64,000 bases of DNA from Pseudomonas sp. Teo4 (lineage in GTDB: Bacteria > Pseudomonadota > Gammaproteobacteria > Pseudomonadales > Pseudomonadaceae): the NCBI RefSeq assembly GCF_034387475.1, contig NZ_JAXCIL010000001.1:1550001-1614000 (forward strand). The letters run 5' to 3'. The notes beneath the pieces were generated by a model. It was not told the origin of the DNA. It worked only from the letters and a program-made list of their open reading frames with translations, and did no database searches. Shown one piece after another: positions 17,284 to 26,458 of the stretch. Each line of letters begins with the position of its first letter. Within the stretch, counting starts at the first letter, position 1. A program made the translations under genes and the position numbers.

Positions 17284-18642
17284 ATGTCCCTGGGATTCGA
17301 CTACCTCAATGCCATGCTCGAGGACGACCGTGAAAAAGGCGTCTACCGGTGCAAACGTGAAATGTTCACCGACCCGCGCCTGTTCGACCTGGAGATGAAG
17401 CACATCTTCGAGGGCAACTGGATCTACCTGGCACATGAAAGCCAGATCCCCGAAAAGAACGACTTCCTGACCCTGACCATGGGGCGCCAGCCGATCTTCA
17501 TCGCGCGCAACAAGGACGGGGAGCTCAATGCCTTCCTCAATGCCTGCAGCCACCGCGGCGCCATGCTGTGCCGGCACAAGCGCGGCAACCGTTCCAGCTA
17601 TACCTGCCCGTTCCATGGCTGGACCTTCAACAACAGCGGCAAGCTGCTCAAGGTCAAAGACCCAAGCAACGCCGGCTACCCCGACAGCTTCAACTGCGAC
17701 GGCTCCCACGACCTGACCAAGGTGGCGCGCTTCGAGTCGTACCGTGGTTTCCTGTTCGGTAGCCTCAATGCTGACGTCAAGCCGCTGGTCGAGCACCTGG
17801 GCGAGTCGGCCAAGATCATCGACATGATCGTCGACCAGTCCCCTGAGGGCCTGGAAGTGCTGCGCGGCTCAAGCTCCTACATCTACGAAGGCAACTGGAA
17901 GCTCACCGCCGAAAACGGCGCCGACGGCTACCACGTAAGCTCCGTACACTGGAACTACGCCGCCACTCAGAACCAGCGCAAGCAGCGCGAGTCAGGCGAC
18001 GAGATCAAGACCATGAGCGCAGGCTCCTGGGCCAAGCAAGGCGGGGGCTTCTATTCCTTCGACCACGGCCACTTGCTGCTCTGGACCCGTTGGGCCAACC
18101 CGGAAGACCGCCCGGCCTACGAGCGCCGCGACCAGCTGGCCGCCGACTTCGGCCAGGCCCGTGCCGACTGGATGATCGAGAACTCGCGCAACCTGTGCCT
18201 GTACCCGAACGTGTACCTGATGGACCAGTTCAGCTCGCAGATCCGCGTTGCCCGGCCAATCTCGGTTAACAAGACCGAAATCACCATCTACTGCATCGCC
18301 CCCAAAGGCGAAAGCGCCGACGCTCGTGCCAAACGCATCCGCCAGTATGAAGACTTCTTCAACGTCAGCGGCATGGCCACCCCGGACGATCTGGAAGAGT
18401 TCCGCTCGTGCCAGACCGGCTACGGCGGCGGCACCGGTTGGAACGATATGTCCCGTGGCGCCAAACACTGGGTCGAAGGCGCCGATGAGGCGGCTCAGGA
18501 GATCGAGCTCAAGCCGCTGCTGTCCGGTGTACGCACCGAGGACGAAGGCTTGTTCGTGCTGCAGCATAAGTATTGGCAGGACACCATGATCCAGGCGCTC
18601 AAGGACGAGCAGAAGCTGATCCCTGTGGAGGCCGTGCAATGA
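17284..18642 (+). CDS. benA: Benzoate 1,2-dioxygenase large (alpha) subunit
   Basis: This Rieske non-heme iron oxygenase subunit converts benzoate to its 1,2-cis-dihydrodiol-1-carboxylate. It has 452 residues. The Rieske cluster ligands are C88-x-H90 and C108-x2-H111 (CSHRGAM...CPFHGW). The mononuclear iron site lies in the C-terminal domain, around [14 protein letters not shown] (Glu/Asp and two His). GGAG sits eight bases before the ATG at 17284; an upstream ATG in the same frame is not preferred. It is the first gene of the ben-cat operon and overlaps benB by four bases (ATGA). Confidence 0.96.
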   Translation: MSLGFDYLNAMLEDDREKGVYRCKREMFTDPRLFDLEMKHIFEGNWIYLAHESQIPEKNDFLTLTMGRQPIFIARNKDGELNAFLNACSHRGAMLCRHKRGNRSSYTCPFHGWTFNNSGKLLKVKDPSNAGYPDSFNCDGSHDLTKVARFESYRGFLFGSLNADVKPLVEHLGESAKIIDMIVDQSPEGLEVLRGSSSYIYEGNWKLTAENGADGYHVSSVHWNYAATQNQRKQRESGDEIKTMSAGSWAKQGGGFYSFDHGHLLLWTRWANPEDRPAYERRDQLAADFGQARADWMIENSRNLCLYPNVYLMDQFSSQIRVARPISVNKTEITIYCIAPKGESADARAKRIRQYEDFFNVSGMATPDDLEEFRSCQTGYGGGTGWNDMSRGAKHWVEGADEAAQEIELKPLLSGVRTEDEGLFVLQHKYWQDTMIQALKDEQKLIPVEAVQ

Positions 18643-19124
18643 GCCTGCATGACACCGTGCGCGACTTCCTCTACCGCGAAGCGCGCTACCTGGACGATGC
18701 CCAGTGGGACCAGTGGCTGGAGCTGTATGCCGCCGACGCCACCTTCTGGATGCCTTCGTGGGATGACGACGATACCCTCACCGAGGACCCGCAAAGCGAG
18801 ATCTCGCTGATCTGGTACGGCAACCGTGGCGGCCTCGAGGACCGGGTGTTCCGCATCAAGACCGAGCGCTCCAGCGCGACCGTGCCGGATACCCGCACTT
18901 CGCACAACATCAGCAACATCGAGATCGTCGAGCAGGGCGAAGGCCAGTGCCAGGTGCGATTCAACTGGCACACCCTGAGCTTCCGCTACAAGACCACCGA
19001 CAGTTACTTCGGCACCAGCTTCTACACCCTGGACCTGCGCGGCGAGCAGCCGCTGATCCTGGCCAAGAAAGTGGTCCTGAAGAACGACTACGTGCGTCAG
19101 GTCATCGACATCTACCACATCTGA
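18639..19124 (+). CDS. benB: Benzoate 1,2-dioxygenase small (beta) subunit
   Basis: This structural beta subunit of the alpha3beta3 oxygenase has 161 residues, with the usual opening ([19 protein letters not shown]) and C-terminal [11 protein letters not shown]. The ATGA overlap with benA indicates translational coupling, which suits equal subunit production. There is no cofactor in this subunit. Confidence 0.95.
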   Translation: MSLHDTVRDFLYREARYLDDAQWDQWLELYAADATFWMPSWDDDDTLTEDPQSEISLIWYGNRGGLEDRVFRIKTERSSATVPDTRTSHNISNIEIVEQGEGQCQVRFNWHTLSFRYKTTDSYFGTSFYTLDLRGEQPLILAKKVVLKNDYVRQVIDIYHI

Positions 19125-19196
19125 TTCGCAGCAACGCGAGCGCCGTTCGGTGTGCCAAAAGGCGCGCCGCGGCCAGGCTCGCCCGCGAGGTGCAAC

Positions 19197-20207
19197 ATGA
19201 GCTTCCAGATCGCACTGAATTTTGAAGACGGCGTAACCCGCTTCATCGAGGCAAACGGCCAGGAAACCGTGGCCGATGCCGCCTACCGCCAAGGCATCAA
19301 CATCCCGCTGGACTGCCGTGACGGCGCTTGCGGTACCTGCAAGTGCAAGGCCGAATCCGGCCAGTATGACCTGGGCGACAACTTCATCGAAGACGCCCTC
19401 AGTGAAGACGAAATCGCCGAAGGCTATGTGCTGACTTGTCAGATGCGCGCCGAAAGCGATTGCGTGGTGCGCATCCCGGCGTCGTCGCAGGTGTGCAAGA
19501 CCGAGCAGTCGAGCTTCGAGGCGGCCATCAGCGACGTGCGTCAGCTGTCGGAAAGCACCATTGCCTTGTCGATCAAGGGCGAGTCCCTGAGCCGCCTGGC
19601 GTTCCTGCCGGGGCAGTACGTCAACCTCAAGGTGCCCGGCAGCGACCAGAGCCGCGCCTATTCCTTCAGCTCGCTGCAAAAGGATGGCGAAGTCAGCTTC
19701 CTGATCCGCAACGTGCCGGGCGGCCTGATGAGCAGCTTCCTCAGTGGCCTGGCCAAGGCCGGCGACAGCATGAGCCTCACCGGCCCGCTTGGCAGCTTCT
19801 ACCTGCGCCCGATCCAGCGCCCGCTGTTGCTGCTGGCCGGCGGCACCGGCCTGGCGCCGTTCACGGCGATGCTGGAGAAGATCGCCGAGCAGGGCAGCGC
19901 ACACCCCCTGCACCTGATCTACGGCGTTACCAACGACTTCGACCTGGTCGAGCTGGATCGCCTGCAAGCCCTGGCCGCACGCATTCCCAATTTCACCTAC
20001 AGCGCCTGCGTGGCCAACCCTGAAAGCCAGTACCCGCAAAAAGGCTACGTGACCCAGCACATCGAACCGCGCCACCTCAACGACGGCGACGTCGACCTGT
20101 ACCTGTGCGGCCCGCCCCCGATGGTCGAGGCGGTCAGCCAGTACGTGCGCGAGCAGGGCATCACCCCGGCCAACTTCTACTACGAGAAGTTCGCGGCGGC
20201 TGCCTGA
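19197..20207 (+). CDS. benC: Benzoate dioxygenase reductase
   Basis: This electron-transfer component (336 residues) passes electrons from NADH to the BenAB Rieske centre. The plant-type 2Fe-2S ferredoxin domain uses C40, C45, C48 and C81 (CRDGACGTCKC). It is followed by an FAD domain (RAYSFSS, PGGLMSSFL) and an NADH domain (LLLAGGTGLAPF, YLCGPPPMVEA). GAGG precedes the ATG; the frame opens 15 codons earlier. There is a 72-base gap after benB and a REP pair before benD. Confidence 0.95.
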   Translation: MSFQIALNFEDGVTRFIEANGQETVADAAYRQGINIPLDCRDGACGTCKCKAESGQYDLGDNFIEDALSEDEIAEGYVLTCQMRAESDCVVRIPASSQVCKTEQSSFEAAISDVRQLSESTIALSIKGESLSRLAFLPGQYVNLKVPGSDQSRAYSFSSLQKDGEVSFLIRNVPGGLMSSFLSGLAKAGDSMSLTGPLGSFYLRPIQRPLLLLAGGTGLAPFTAMLEKIAEQGSAHPLHLIYGVTNDFDLVELDRLQALAARIPNFTYSACVANPESQYPQKGYVTQHIEPRHLNDGDVDLYLCGPPPMVEAVSQYVREQGITPANFYYEKFAAAA

Positions 20208-20270
20208 GGTTTCCTGGGGCTGCCTGCATCGTGCGGGTGGAGGTGGCCTCTTTTTATTCAAGAAGCGTTG

Positions 20271-20370
20271 GGACCGCTCTGCGGTCCATCGCAGGCTTCG
20301 CCAGCTCCCACGGAGCCCCGCAGAACACTGTAGGAGCTGGCGAAGCCTGCGATGGGGTGCGAAGCAGCCC
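20271..20370. repeat. REP pair in the benC-benD gap
   Basis: CCATCGCAGGCTTCGCCAGCTCCCAC (given here as its motif only, 20286-20311) is inverted at 20331-20356, and GGACCGC-TCT-GCGGTCC forms a small extra hairpin at 20271-20287. It lies inside the operon and could uncouple or stabilise segments of the mRNA. Confidence 0.8.
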
Positions 20371-20398
20371 CAAGCACATGGACATCGGAGAGTTGCAC

Positions 20399-21160
20399 AT
20401 GAACCCAAGATTCCAAGGCAAAGTCGCCCTGGTCACCGGCGCCGCCCAAGGTATCGGCCGTGGCGTGTGCTGGCGGCTCAAGGCCGAGGGCGCACAGGTG
20501 GTGGCGGTGGACCGTTCCGAACTGGTCCACGAACTGGCAGGTGAGGGCATGCTGACCCTCACCGCCGACCTCGAACAACACAGCGACTGCGCCCGTGTCA
20601 TGGCAGCCGCCGTTGAAGCCTTCGGCCGCCTCGACATCCTCGTCAACAACGTCGGCGGCACCATCTGGGCCAAGCCGTTCGAGCACTACGAAGTGGAGCA
20701 GATCGAGGCCGAAGTACGCCGCTCGCTGTTCCCCACGCTGTGGTGCTGCCACGCCGCGCTGCCGTACATGCTCGAACGTGGTAGCGGCGCCATCGTCAAC
20801 GTCTCGTCCATCGCCACCCGCGGGGTAAACCGCGTGCCTTATGGCGCGGCCAAGGGTGGGGTTAACGCGCTGACGGCGTGCCTGGCCTTCGAAACCGCCG
20901 GCCGCGGCATCCGTGTCAACGCCACTGCACCCGGCGGCACCGAGGCACCGCCACGTCGCGTACCGCGCAACAGCGCCGAGCAAAGCGAACAGGACAAGCT
21001 CTGGTACCAGCAGATCGTCGACCAGACCCTCGACAGCAGCCTGATGAAACGCTACGGCAGCATCGACGAGCAAGTCGGCGCAATCCTGTTCCTGGCCTCT
21101 GACGAGGCTTCCTACATCACCGGCGTCACCCTGCCGGTGGGGGGCGGTGACCTCGGCTGA
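20399..21160 (+). CDS. benD: 1,6-dihydroxycyclohexa-2,4-diene-1-carboxylate dehydrogenase
   Basis: This SDR-family enzyme has 253 residues and oxidises and decarboxylates the benzoate cis-diol to catechol with NAD. The nucleotide-binding motif is TGAAQGIGRG, the structural motif is NNVGG, and the catalytic pair is in YGAAKGG with an upstream Ser (VSSIATRG). The start is set by GGAG at 20387-20390; an earlier ATG seven codons upstream is too close to no ribosome site. Confidence 0.95.
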   Translation: MNPRFQGKVALVTGAAQGIGRGVCWRLKAEGAQVVAVDRSELVHELAGEGMLTLTADLEQHSDCARVMAAAVEAFGRLDILVNNVGGTIWAKPFEHYEVEQIEAEVRRSLFPTLWCCHAALPYMLERGSGAIVNVSSIATRGVNRVPYGAAKGGVNALTACLAFETAGRGIRVNATAPGGTEAPPRRVPRNSAEQSEQDKLWYQQIVDQTLDSSLMKRYGSIDEQVGAILFLASDEASYITGVTLPVGGGDLG

Positions 21161-21214
21161 TCGCCGCCCTGGGCAAGGTTTTCTTACACAACAAAAACAA
21201 GAGAGACAGATGCC

Positions 21215-22543
21215 ATGCGAACCCTTGATGTGCACCCGATCATCGATAACGCCCGATTTACCCCGTTCCACTGGATGGTCATGGCCTGGTGCGGCCTGCT
21301 GCTGATCTTCGACGGTTATGACCTGTTCATTTACGGCGTGGTATTGCCGGTCATCATGAAAGAGTGGGGCCTGACCCCGCTGCAGGCCGGCGCACTGGGC
21401 AGCTACGCGCTGTTCGGCATGATGTTCGGCGCCCTGGTGTTTGGCAGCCTGGCTGACCGGATCGGGCGCAAGAAAGGTATCGCCATCTGTTTCGCCTTGT
21501 TTTCCACGGCCACCATTCTCAATGGTTTTGCCAGCAGCCCCAGCGAGTTCGGCATCTACCGCTTCTTCGCCGGGCTCGGCTGCGGAGGGCTGATGCCCAA
21601 TGCCGTGGCATTGATGAACGAATACGCCCCCAAGCGGCTGCGCAGCACCTTGGTGGCGATCATGTTCAGCGGTTACTCCCTGGGCGGCATGCTGTCGGCT
21701 GGCGTGGGCATCTACCTGCTGCCGCGCTTTGGCTGGGAGTCGATGTTCTTCGCCGCCGCCGTGCCGCTGCTGCTGTTGCCGGTGATCCTCTACTACCTGC
21801 CGGAGTCCATTGGTTTCCTGGTGCGCAAGGGGCGTACGGAAGAAGCGCGTGCGTTGCTCAAACGCCTGGACCCAAGCTGTGACGTGGGTTCTGACGACGT
21901 ATTGCAGGCCAGCGATCGCAAAGGCAAGGGCGCCACTGTTCTGGAACTGTTCCGCGACGGCCTGGCCGTGCGCACCCTGGCCCTGTGGCTGGCGTTCTTC
22001 TGCTGCCTGCTGATGGTCTACGCGCTGAGCTCATGGCTGCCAAAGCTTATGGCCAACGCTGGCTACAGCCTGGGTTCGAGCCTGTCGTTCCTGTTGGCCC
22101 TGAACTTTGGCGGTATGGCAGGGGCGATTCTGGGCGGCTGGTTGGGCGACCGCTACAACCTGGTCAAGGTCAAGGTTGCCTTCTTCATCGCCGCCGCCGT
22201 GTCGATCAGCCTGCTCGGCGTCAACAGCCCCATGCCGGTGCTGTACCTGCTGATCTTCATCGCAGGTGCCACCACCATCGGCACGCAAATTCTGCTGTAT
22301 GCCGGCGCCGCTCAACTGTACGGCCTGTCCGTGCGCTCCACCGGGCTGGGCTGGGCCTCTGGCATTGGCCGCAACGGCGCCATTGTCGGCCCGCTGCTGG
22401 GTGGTGCGCTGATGGGCATCAACCTGCCATTGCAACTCAATTTCTTCGCTTTCGCCATCCCCGGCGCGGTTGCCGCGCTGGCCATGGCCGTGCACCTGGC
22501 CAGTGGCCGGCGCCACGGTGTGGCTGCGGTGGCGCAGGCCTGA
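21215..22543 (+). CDS. benK: Benzoate MFS transporter
   Basis: This inner-membrane aromatic acid:H+ symporter has 442 residues and 12 predicted membrane segments. The N-terminal DGYDLFIYG carries the Asp typical of the AAHS family, and the loop motif GSLADRIGRKKG lies between helices 2 and 3. It lies 54 bases after benD in the catabolic operon, so benzoate import is the natural role. Confidence 0.93.
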   Translation: MRTLDVHPIIDNARFTPFHWMVMAWCGLLLIFDGYDLFIYGVVLPVIMKEWGLTPLQAGALGSYALFGMMFGALVFGSLADRIGRKKGIAICFALFSTATILNGFASSPSEFGIYRFFAGLGCGGLMPNAVALMNEYAPKRLRSTLVAIMFSGYSLGGMLSAGVGIYLLPRFGWESMFFAAAVPLLLLPVILYYLPESIGFLVRKGRTEEARALLKRLDPSCDVGSDDVLQASDRKGKGATVLELFRDGLAVRTLALWLAFFCCLLMVYALSSWLPKLMANAGYSLGSSLSFLLALNFGGMAGAILGGWLGDRYNLVKVKVAFFIAAAVSISLLGVNSPMPVLYLLIFIAGATTIGTQILLYAGAAQLYGLSVRSTGLGWASGIGRNGAIVGPLLGGALMGINLPLQLNFFAFAIPGAVAALAMAVHLASGRRHGVAAVAQA

Positions 22544-22573
22544 TTTTTCCTTGAACTGAACTGGAGGCCTTGC

Positions 22574-23695
22574 ATGACAAGCCCGACTATCGAACGGCTG
22601 GAGGCGATCATCGTCGACCTGCCGACCATCCGCCCGCACAAGCTGGCCATGCACACCATGCAGCAACAAACCCTGGTGGTCCTGCGCCTGCGCTGCAGCG
22701 ACGGCGTGGAAGGCATCGGCGAAGCCACCACCATCGGCGGCCTGGCGTACGGCTACGAAAGCCCGGAAGGCATCAAGGCCAACATCGACGCGCACCTGGC
22801 GCCAGCGCTGATCGGCATGGCCGCCGACAACATCAACGCCGCCATGCTCAAGCTCGACAAGCTGGCCAAGGGCAATACCTTCGCCAAGTCCGGCATCGAG
22901 AGTGCCTTGCTCGATGCCCAGGGCAAACGCCTGGGCCTGCCAGTAAGCGAACTGCTGGGCGGGCGCGTACGCGACAGCCTGGAAGTGGCCTGGACCCTGG
23001 CCAGCGGCGACACCGCCCGTGACATCGCCGAAGCCGAGCACATGCTGGAGATTCGCCGCCACCGGGTGTTCAAGCTCAAAATCGGCGCCAACCCGCTGGA
23101 GCAGGACCTCAAGCATGTGGTAGCGATCAAGCGCGAGCTGGGCGACCGGGCCAGCGTGCGGGTGGATGTGAACCAGTACTGGGACGAATCCCAGGCCATT
23201 CGCGCCTGTCAGATTCTCGGCGACAACGGCATCGACCTGATCGAACAGCCGATTTCGCGCATCAACCGCGGTGGGCAAATCCGCCTGAACCAGCGCAGCC
23301 CGGCACCGATCATGGCCGACGAGTCCATCGAAAGCGTCGAGGACGCCTTCAGCCTGGCCGCCGACGGTGCCGCCAGCATCTTCGCCTTGAAAATCGCCAA
23401 GAACGGCGGCCCCCGCGCCGTGCTGCGCACCGCGCAGATCGCCGAAGCCGCCGGCATCGCCCTGTACGGCGGGACCATGCTCGAAGGCTCGATCGGCACC
23501 CTGGCCTCGGCCCACGCCTTCCTCACCCTGCGCCAGCTGACCTGGGGCACCGAGCTGTTCGGGCCGCTGCTGCTGACCGAGGAAATCGTCAACGAACCGC
23601 CGCAATACCACGACTTCCAGCTGCACGTGCCACGCACCCCTGGCCTGGGCCTGAGCCTGGACGAACAACGCCTGGCGCGCTTCGCCCGCCGCTGA
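22574..23695 (+). CDS. catB: Muconate cycloisomerase
   Basis: CatB (373 residues) converts cis,cis-muconate to muconolactone with Mn. It belongs to the enolase superfamily. The catalytic base is K169 in K167-L-K169-I-G, and metal ligands lie in VDVNQYWDE, IEQP and ADESIES. The sequence agrees closely with the known P. putida CatB (for example PHKLAMHTMQQQTLVVLR). The gene is placed directly behind benK, whereas in P. putida KT2440 catBCA is at a separate locus. Confidence 0.95.
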   Translation: MTSPTIERLEAIIVDLPTIRPHKLAMHTMQQQTLVVLRLRCSDGVEGIGEATTIGGLAYGYESPEGIKANIDAHLAPALIGMAADNINAAMLKLDKLAKGNTFAKSGIESALLDAQGKRLGLPVSELLGGRVRDSLEVAWTLASGDTARDIAEAEHMLEIRRHRVFKLKIGANPLEQDLKHVVAIKRELGDRASVRVDVNQYWDESQAIRACQILGDNGIDLIEQPISRINRGGQIRLNQRSPAPIMADESIESVEDAFSLAADGAASIFALKIAKNGGPRAVLRTAQIAEAAGIALYGGTMLEGSIGTLASAHAFLTLRQLTWGTELFGPLLLTEEIVNEPPQYHDFQLHVPRTPGLGLSLDEQRLARFARR

Positions 23696-23719
23696 GGCAT
23701 TTGCAGGATGAACACACAA

Positions 23720-23809
23720 CCTGTGGGAGCGGCTTTAGCCGCGAAGCAGGCAACGCGGTGGATGGCACCGGCCATGCCGGTGTTCGCGGCTGAAGCCGCT
23801 CCCACAACG
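23720..23809. repeat. REP pair in the catB-catC gap
   Basis: CTGTGGGAGCGGCTTTAGCCGCG is inverted as CGCGGCTGAAGCCGCTCCCACA. A further small palindrome (CACCGGCCATGCCGGTG) lies between the arms. The element sits inside the operon. Confidence 0.85.
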
Positions 23810-23835
23810 ATTTCAACAGACTCGAGGAGCCCCCC

Positions 23836-24126
23836 ATGCTGTTCCACGTAAAGATGACCGTAAAACTGCCGGTCGACATGGACCCGGCCAAGGCCGCGCA
23901 ACTGAAGGCCGACGAAAAGGAACTGGCCCAGCGCCTGCAGCGCGAGGGCACCTGGCGCCACCTGTGGCGCATCGCCGGGCACTACGCCAACTACAGCGTG
24001 TTCGACGTGCCCAGCGTCGAGGCGCTGCACGACACCCTGATGCAACTGCCGTTGTTCCCCTACATGGACATCGAGGTCGACGGCCTGTGCCGCCACCCCT
24101 CGTCGATCCACGCTGACGACCGCTGA
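23836..24126 (+). CDS. catC: Muconolactone delta-isomerase
   Basis: CatC (96 residues) isomerises muconolactone to 3-oxoadipate enol-lactone. The typical small, decamer-forming fold is recognisable from LFHVKMTVKLPVDMDP at the start and LPLFPYMDIEVDGLCRHPSS near the end. GAGGAG is six bases before the ATG. Confidence 0.95.
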   Translation: MLFHVKMTVKLPVDMDPAKAAQLKADEKELAQRLQREGTWRHLWRIAGHYANYSVFDVPSVEALHDTLMQLPLFPYMDIEVDGLCRHPSSIHADDR

Positions 24127-24165
24127 TTCGCGCAACCGCACAAGAACAAGACGAGGTACATCATC

Positions 24166-25080
24166 ATGACCGTGAAGATTTCCCAAACTGCCGATATCCA
24201 GAAGTTCTTCGAAGAAGCCGCAGGCTTTGGCAACGACGACGGCAGCCCGCGCCTGAAGCGCATCATCCAGCGCGTACTGCAGGACACTGCCCGCCTGATC
24301 GAAGACCTGGAAATCACCGAGGACGAATTCTGGCTGGCCGTCGACTACCTCAACCGCCTCGGCGGTCGCGGTGAAGCCGGGCTGCTGGTGGCAGGCCTGG
24401 GCATCGAGCACTTCCTCGACCTGCTGCAGGACGCCAAAGATACCGAAGCCGGCCTGCTCGGCGGCACCCCACGCACCATCGAAGGGCCGCTGTACGTGGC
24501 AGGCGCGCCTATCGCCCAAGGCGAAGTGCGCATGGACGATGGCAGCGAAGAGGGCGTGGCTACCGTGATGTTCCTGGAGGGGCAGGTGCTGGACCCGCAG
24601 GGCCAGCCACTGGCGGGTGCCACCGTCGACCTGTGGCACGCCAACACCAAAGGGACCTACTCGTTCTTCGACCAGAGCCAGTCCGAGTACAACCTGCGCC
24701 GTCGCATCGTCACCGATGCTGAAGGCCGCTACCGTGCGCGCTCCATCGTGCCATCCGGCTACGGCTGCGACCCACAGGGGCCGACCCAGGAATGCCTGGA
24801 CTTGCTCGGCCGACATGGCCAGCGCCCGGCGCACATCCACTTCTTCATCTCGGCGCCGGGGCATCGTCACCTCACCACCCAGATCAACCTGGCGGGCGAC
24901 AAGTACCTGTGGGACGACTTCGCCTATGCCACCCGTGATGGATTGGTGGGTGAGGTGGTGTTCGTCGACGCTGCCGATGGGCGCCGTGCCGAACTGAAGT
25001 TCGACTTCCAGTTGCAGAGGGCGGCGGACAACGACGCCGAACAGCGCAGCGGGCGCCCACGGGCTCTGCAGCAGGGCTGA
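24166..25080 (+). CDS. catA: Catechol 1,2-dioxygenase
   Basis: This intradiol ring-cleavage enzyme (304 residues) opens catechol to cis,cis-muconate. The Fe(III) ligands are Y165 (TKGTYS), Y199 (PSGYGC), H223 and H225 (AHIHFF). The helical N-terminal dimerisation domain covers about 1-105. It lies 39 bases after catC. In KT2440 a second catechol dioxygenase (catA2) occupies the ben cluster; here a single catA accompanies catBC. Confidence 0.95.
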   Translation: MTVKISQTADIQKFFEEAAGFGNDDGSPRLKRIIQRVLQDTARLIEDLEITEDEFWLAVDYLNRLGGRGEAGLLVAGLGIEHFLDLLQDAKDTEAGLLGGTPRTIEGPLYVAGAPIAQGEVRMDDGSEEGVATVMFLEGQVLDPQGQPLAGATVDLWHANTKGTYSFFDQSQSEYNLRRRIVTDAEGRYRARSIVPSGYGCDPQGPTQECLDLLGRHGQRPAHIHFFISAPGHRHLTTQINLAGDKYLWDDFAYATRDGLVGEVVFVDAADGRRAELKFDFQLQRAADNDAEQRSGRPRALQQG

Positions 25081-25086
25081 GGGCCA

Positions 25087-25141
25087 ATCGCAGGCTGGCG
25101 CCGGCTCCCACGACCCTGTGGGAGCCGGCTTGCCGGCGATC
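25087..25141. repeat. REP pair between catA and benE
   Basis: ATCGCAGGCTGGCGCCGGCTCCCAC faces GTGGGAGCCGGCTTGCCGGCGAT with only about eight bases between the arms, so it would form one long hairpin right after the catA stop. Confidence 0.8.
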
Positions 25142-25184
25142 AAGGGCGAAGCCCTTGCCATCCAATACTGTCGCGAGAAGCCCT

Positions 25185-26384
25185 ATGAGAACCTTGATCA
25201 AGGATTGCTCCTTGTCGGCCATCGTCGCCGGCTGCATCGCCACCCTGATTTCCTACGCTGGCCCGCTGGTCATCATCTTCCACGCCGCCGAGGCCGCACA
25301 CCTGTCCCTCGGGCTACTGTCGTCCTGGGTGTGGGCCGTATCCATGGGCAGTGCCGTCCTGGGTGGTTTGCTGAGCCTGCGTTATCGGGTACCGGTGGTG
25401 ATCGCCTGGTCCATTCCCGGCTCCGCGCTGCTGGTCACAGCCTTGCCGCAACTGGGCATCGAGCAAGCCGTTGGCGCCTACCTGGTGGCCAATCTGTTGC
25501 TGTTGCTGATCGGTATCAGCGGGGCCTTCGATCGCATCATCGCCCACTTGCCAGGCTCCATTGCCGCCGGCATGCAGGCGGGCATTCTGTTCAGCTTCGG
25601 CATCGAGGTGTTCCGCGCCTTGCCCGTGCAACCGGTGCTGGTACTGGCGATGTTCGTCACCTACGTGCTGATGCGCAGAGTGCAGCCACGCTATGCCGTG
25701 GCTGCGGTGCTGTGCGTCGGCGCGGCCGTCACCGTGGTCAGCGGGGCGTTTCGCAGTGACGCGCTGGTGCTGCAGCTGGCCACGCCGCAATGGATTGCAC
25801 CGCAGTTCAGCCTTTCGGCGGTATTCAGCCTGGCCTTGCCCATGGTGTTGGTGGCCCTGACCGGGCAGTTCATGCCGGGCATGGCGGTGCTGCGCAATGC
25901 TGGTTACCCGACCTCTGCCAGCCCGCTGATCAGTGCCAGCGCGATTGGCGGGGCCTTGCTCGCGCCATTCGGCTGTCATGGCCTGAACCTGGCAGCCGTC
26001 ACCGCCAGCCTGTGCACGGGCCACGAAGCCCATGAAGACCCGCGTCGGCGTTACGTGGCAGCGGTCTCCGGCAGCGTGTTGTACCTGTTGCTGGGTATCG
26101 CCGGGGCCACCTTGATGTCGCTGTTCGCGGCCTTTCCAGCGGCCTTGATCGCCGCACTGGCAGGCCTGGCCCTGTACGGCGCGATCAGCGAAGCCTTGGC
26201 GCGCAGCCTGGCCGAGCCAGCCGAGCGTGATGCCGGGCTGTTCACCTTCCTCGTCACTGCCTCGGGTGTGTCCTTCCTGGGCTTGTCCGCAGCGTTCTGG
26301 GGCCTGCTGTTCGGCCTGCTGGCCCATGCGCTGCTCAGGTGGCGTCGACCACAAGCATTCGGCGCCCTGCGCCGCAACCCGTGA
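25185..26384 (+). CDS. benE: Benzoate/H+ symporter BenE
   Basis: This inner-membrane BenE-family carrier has 399 residues and about 12 hydrophobic segments (for example TLISYAGPLVIIFHAAEAAHL at the start and an APFGCHGLNLAAVTAS motif near residue 255). It gives the cell a second benzoate importer beside BenK. The start at 25185 replaces an open-frame ATG ten codons earlier that lies in the REP flank. Confidence 0.92.
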   Translation: MRTLIKDCSLSAIVAGCIATLISYAGPLVIIFHAAEAAHLSLGLLSSWVWAVSMGSAVLGGLLSLRYRVPVVIAWSIPGSALLVTALPQLGIEQAVGAYLVANLLLLLIGISGAFDRIIAHLPGSIAAGMQAGILFSFGIEVFRALPVQPVLVLAMFVTYVLMRRVQPRYAVAAVLCVGAAVTVVSGAFRSDALVLQLATPQWIAPQFSLSAVFSLALPMVLVALTGQFMPGMAVLRNAGYPTSASPLISASAIGGALLAPFGCHGLNLAAVTASLCTGHEAHEDPRRRYVAAVSGSVLYLLLGIAGATLMSLFAAFPAALIAALAGLALYGAISEALARSLAEPAERDAGLFTFLVTASGVSFLGLSAAFWGLLFGLLAHALLRWRRPQAFGALRRNP

Positions 26385-26458
26385 AAGGAGCCTCGTCACC
26401 ACCGAACCCTGTGTTCCCAACGCTTTACCAATAAAAACAAGATCAAGAGAGCTTCGGA

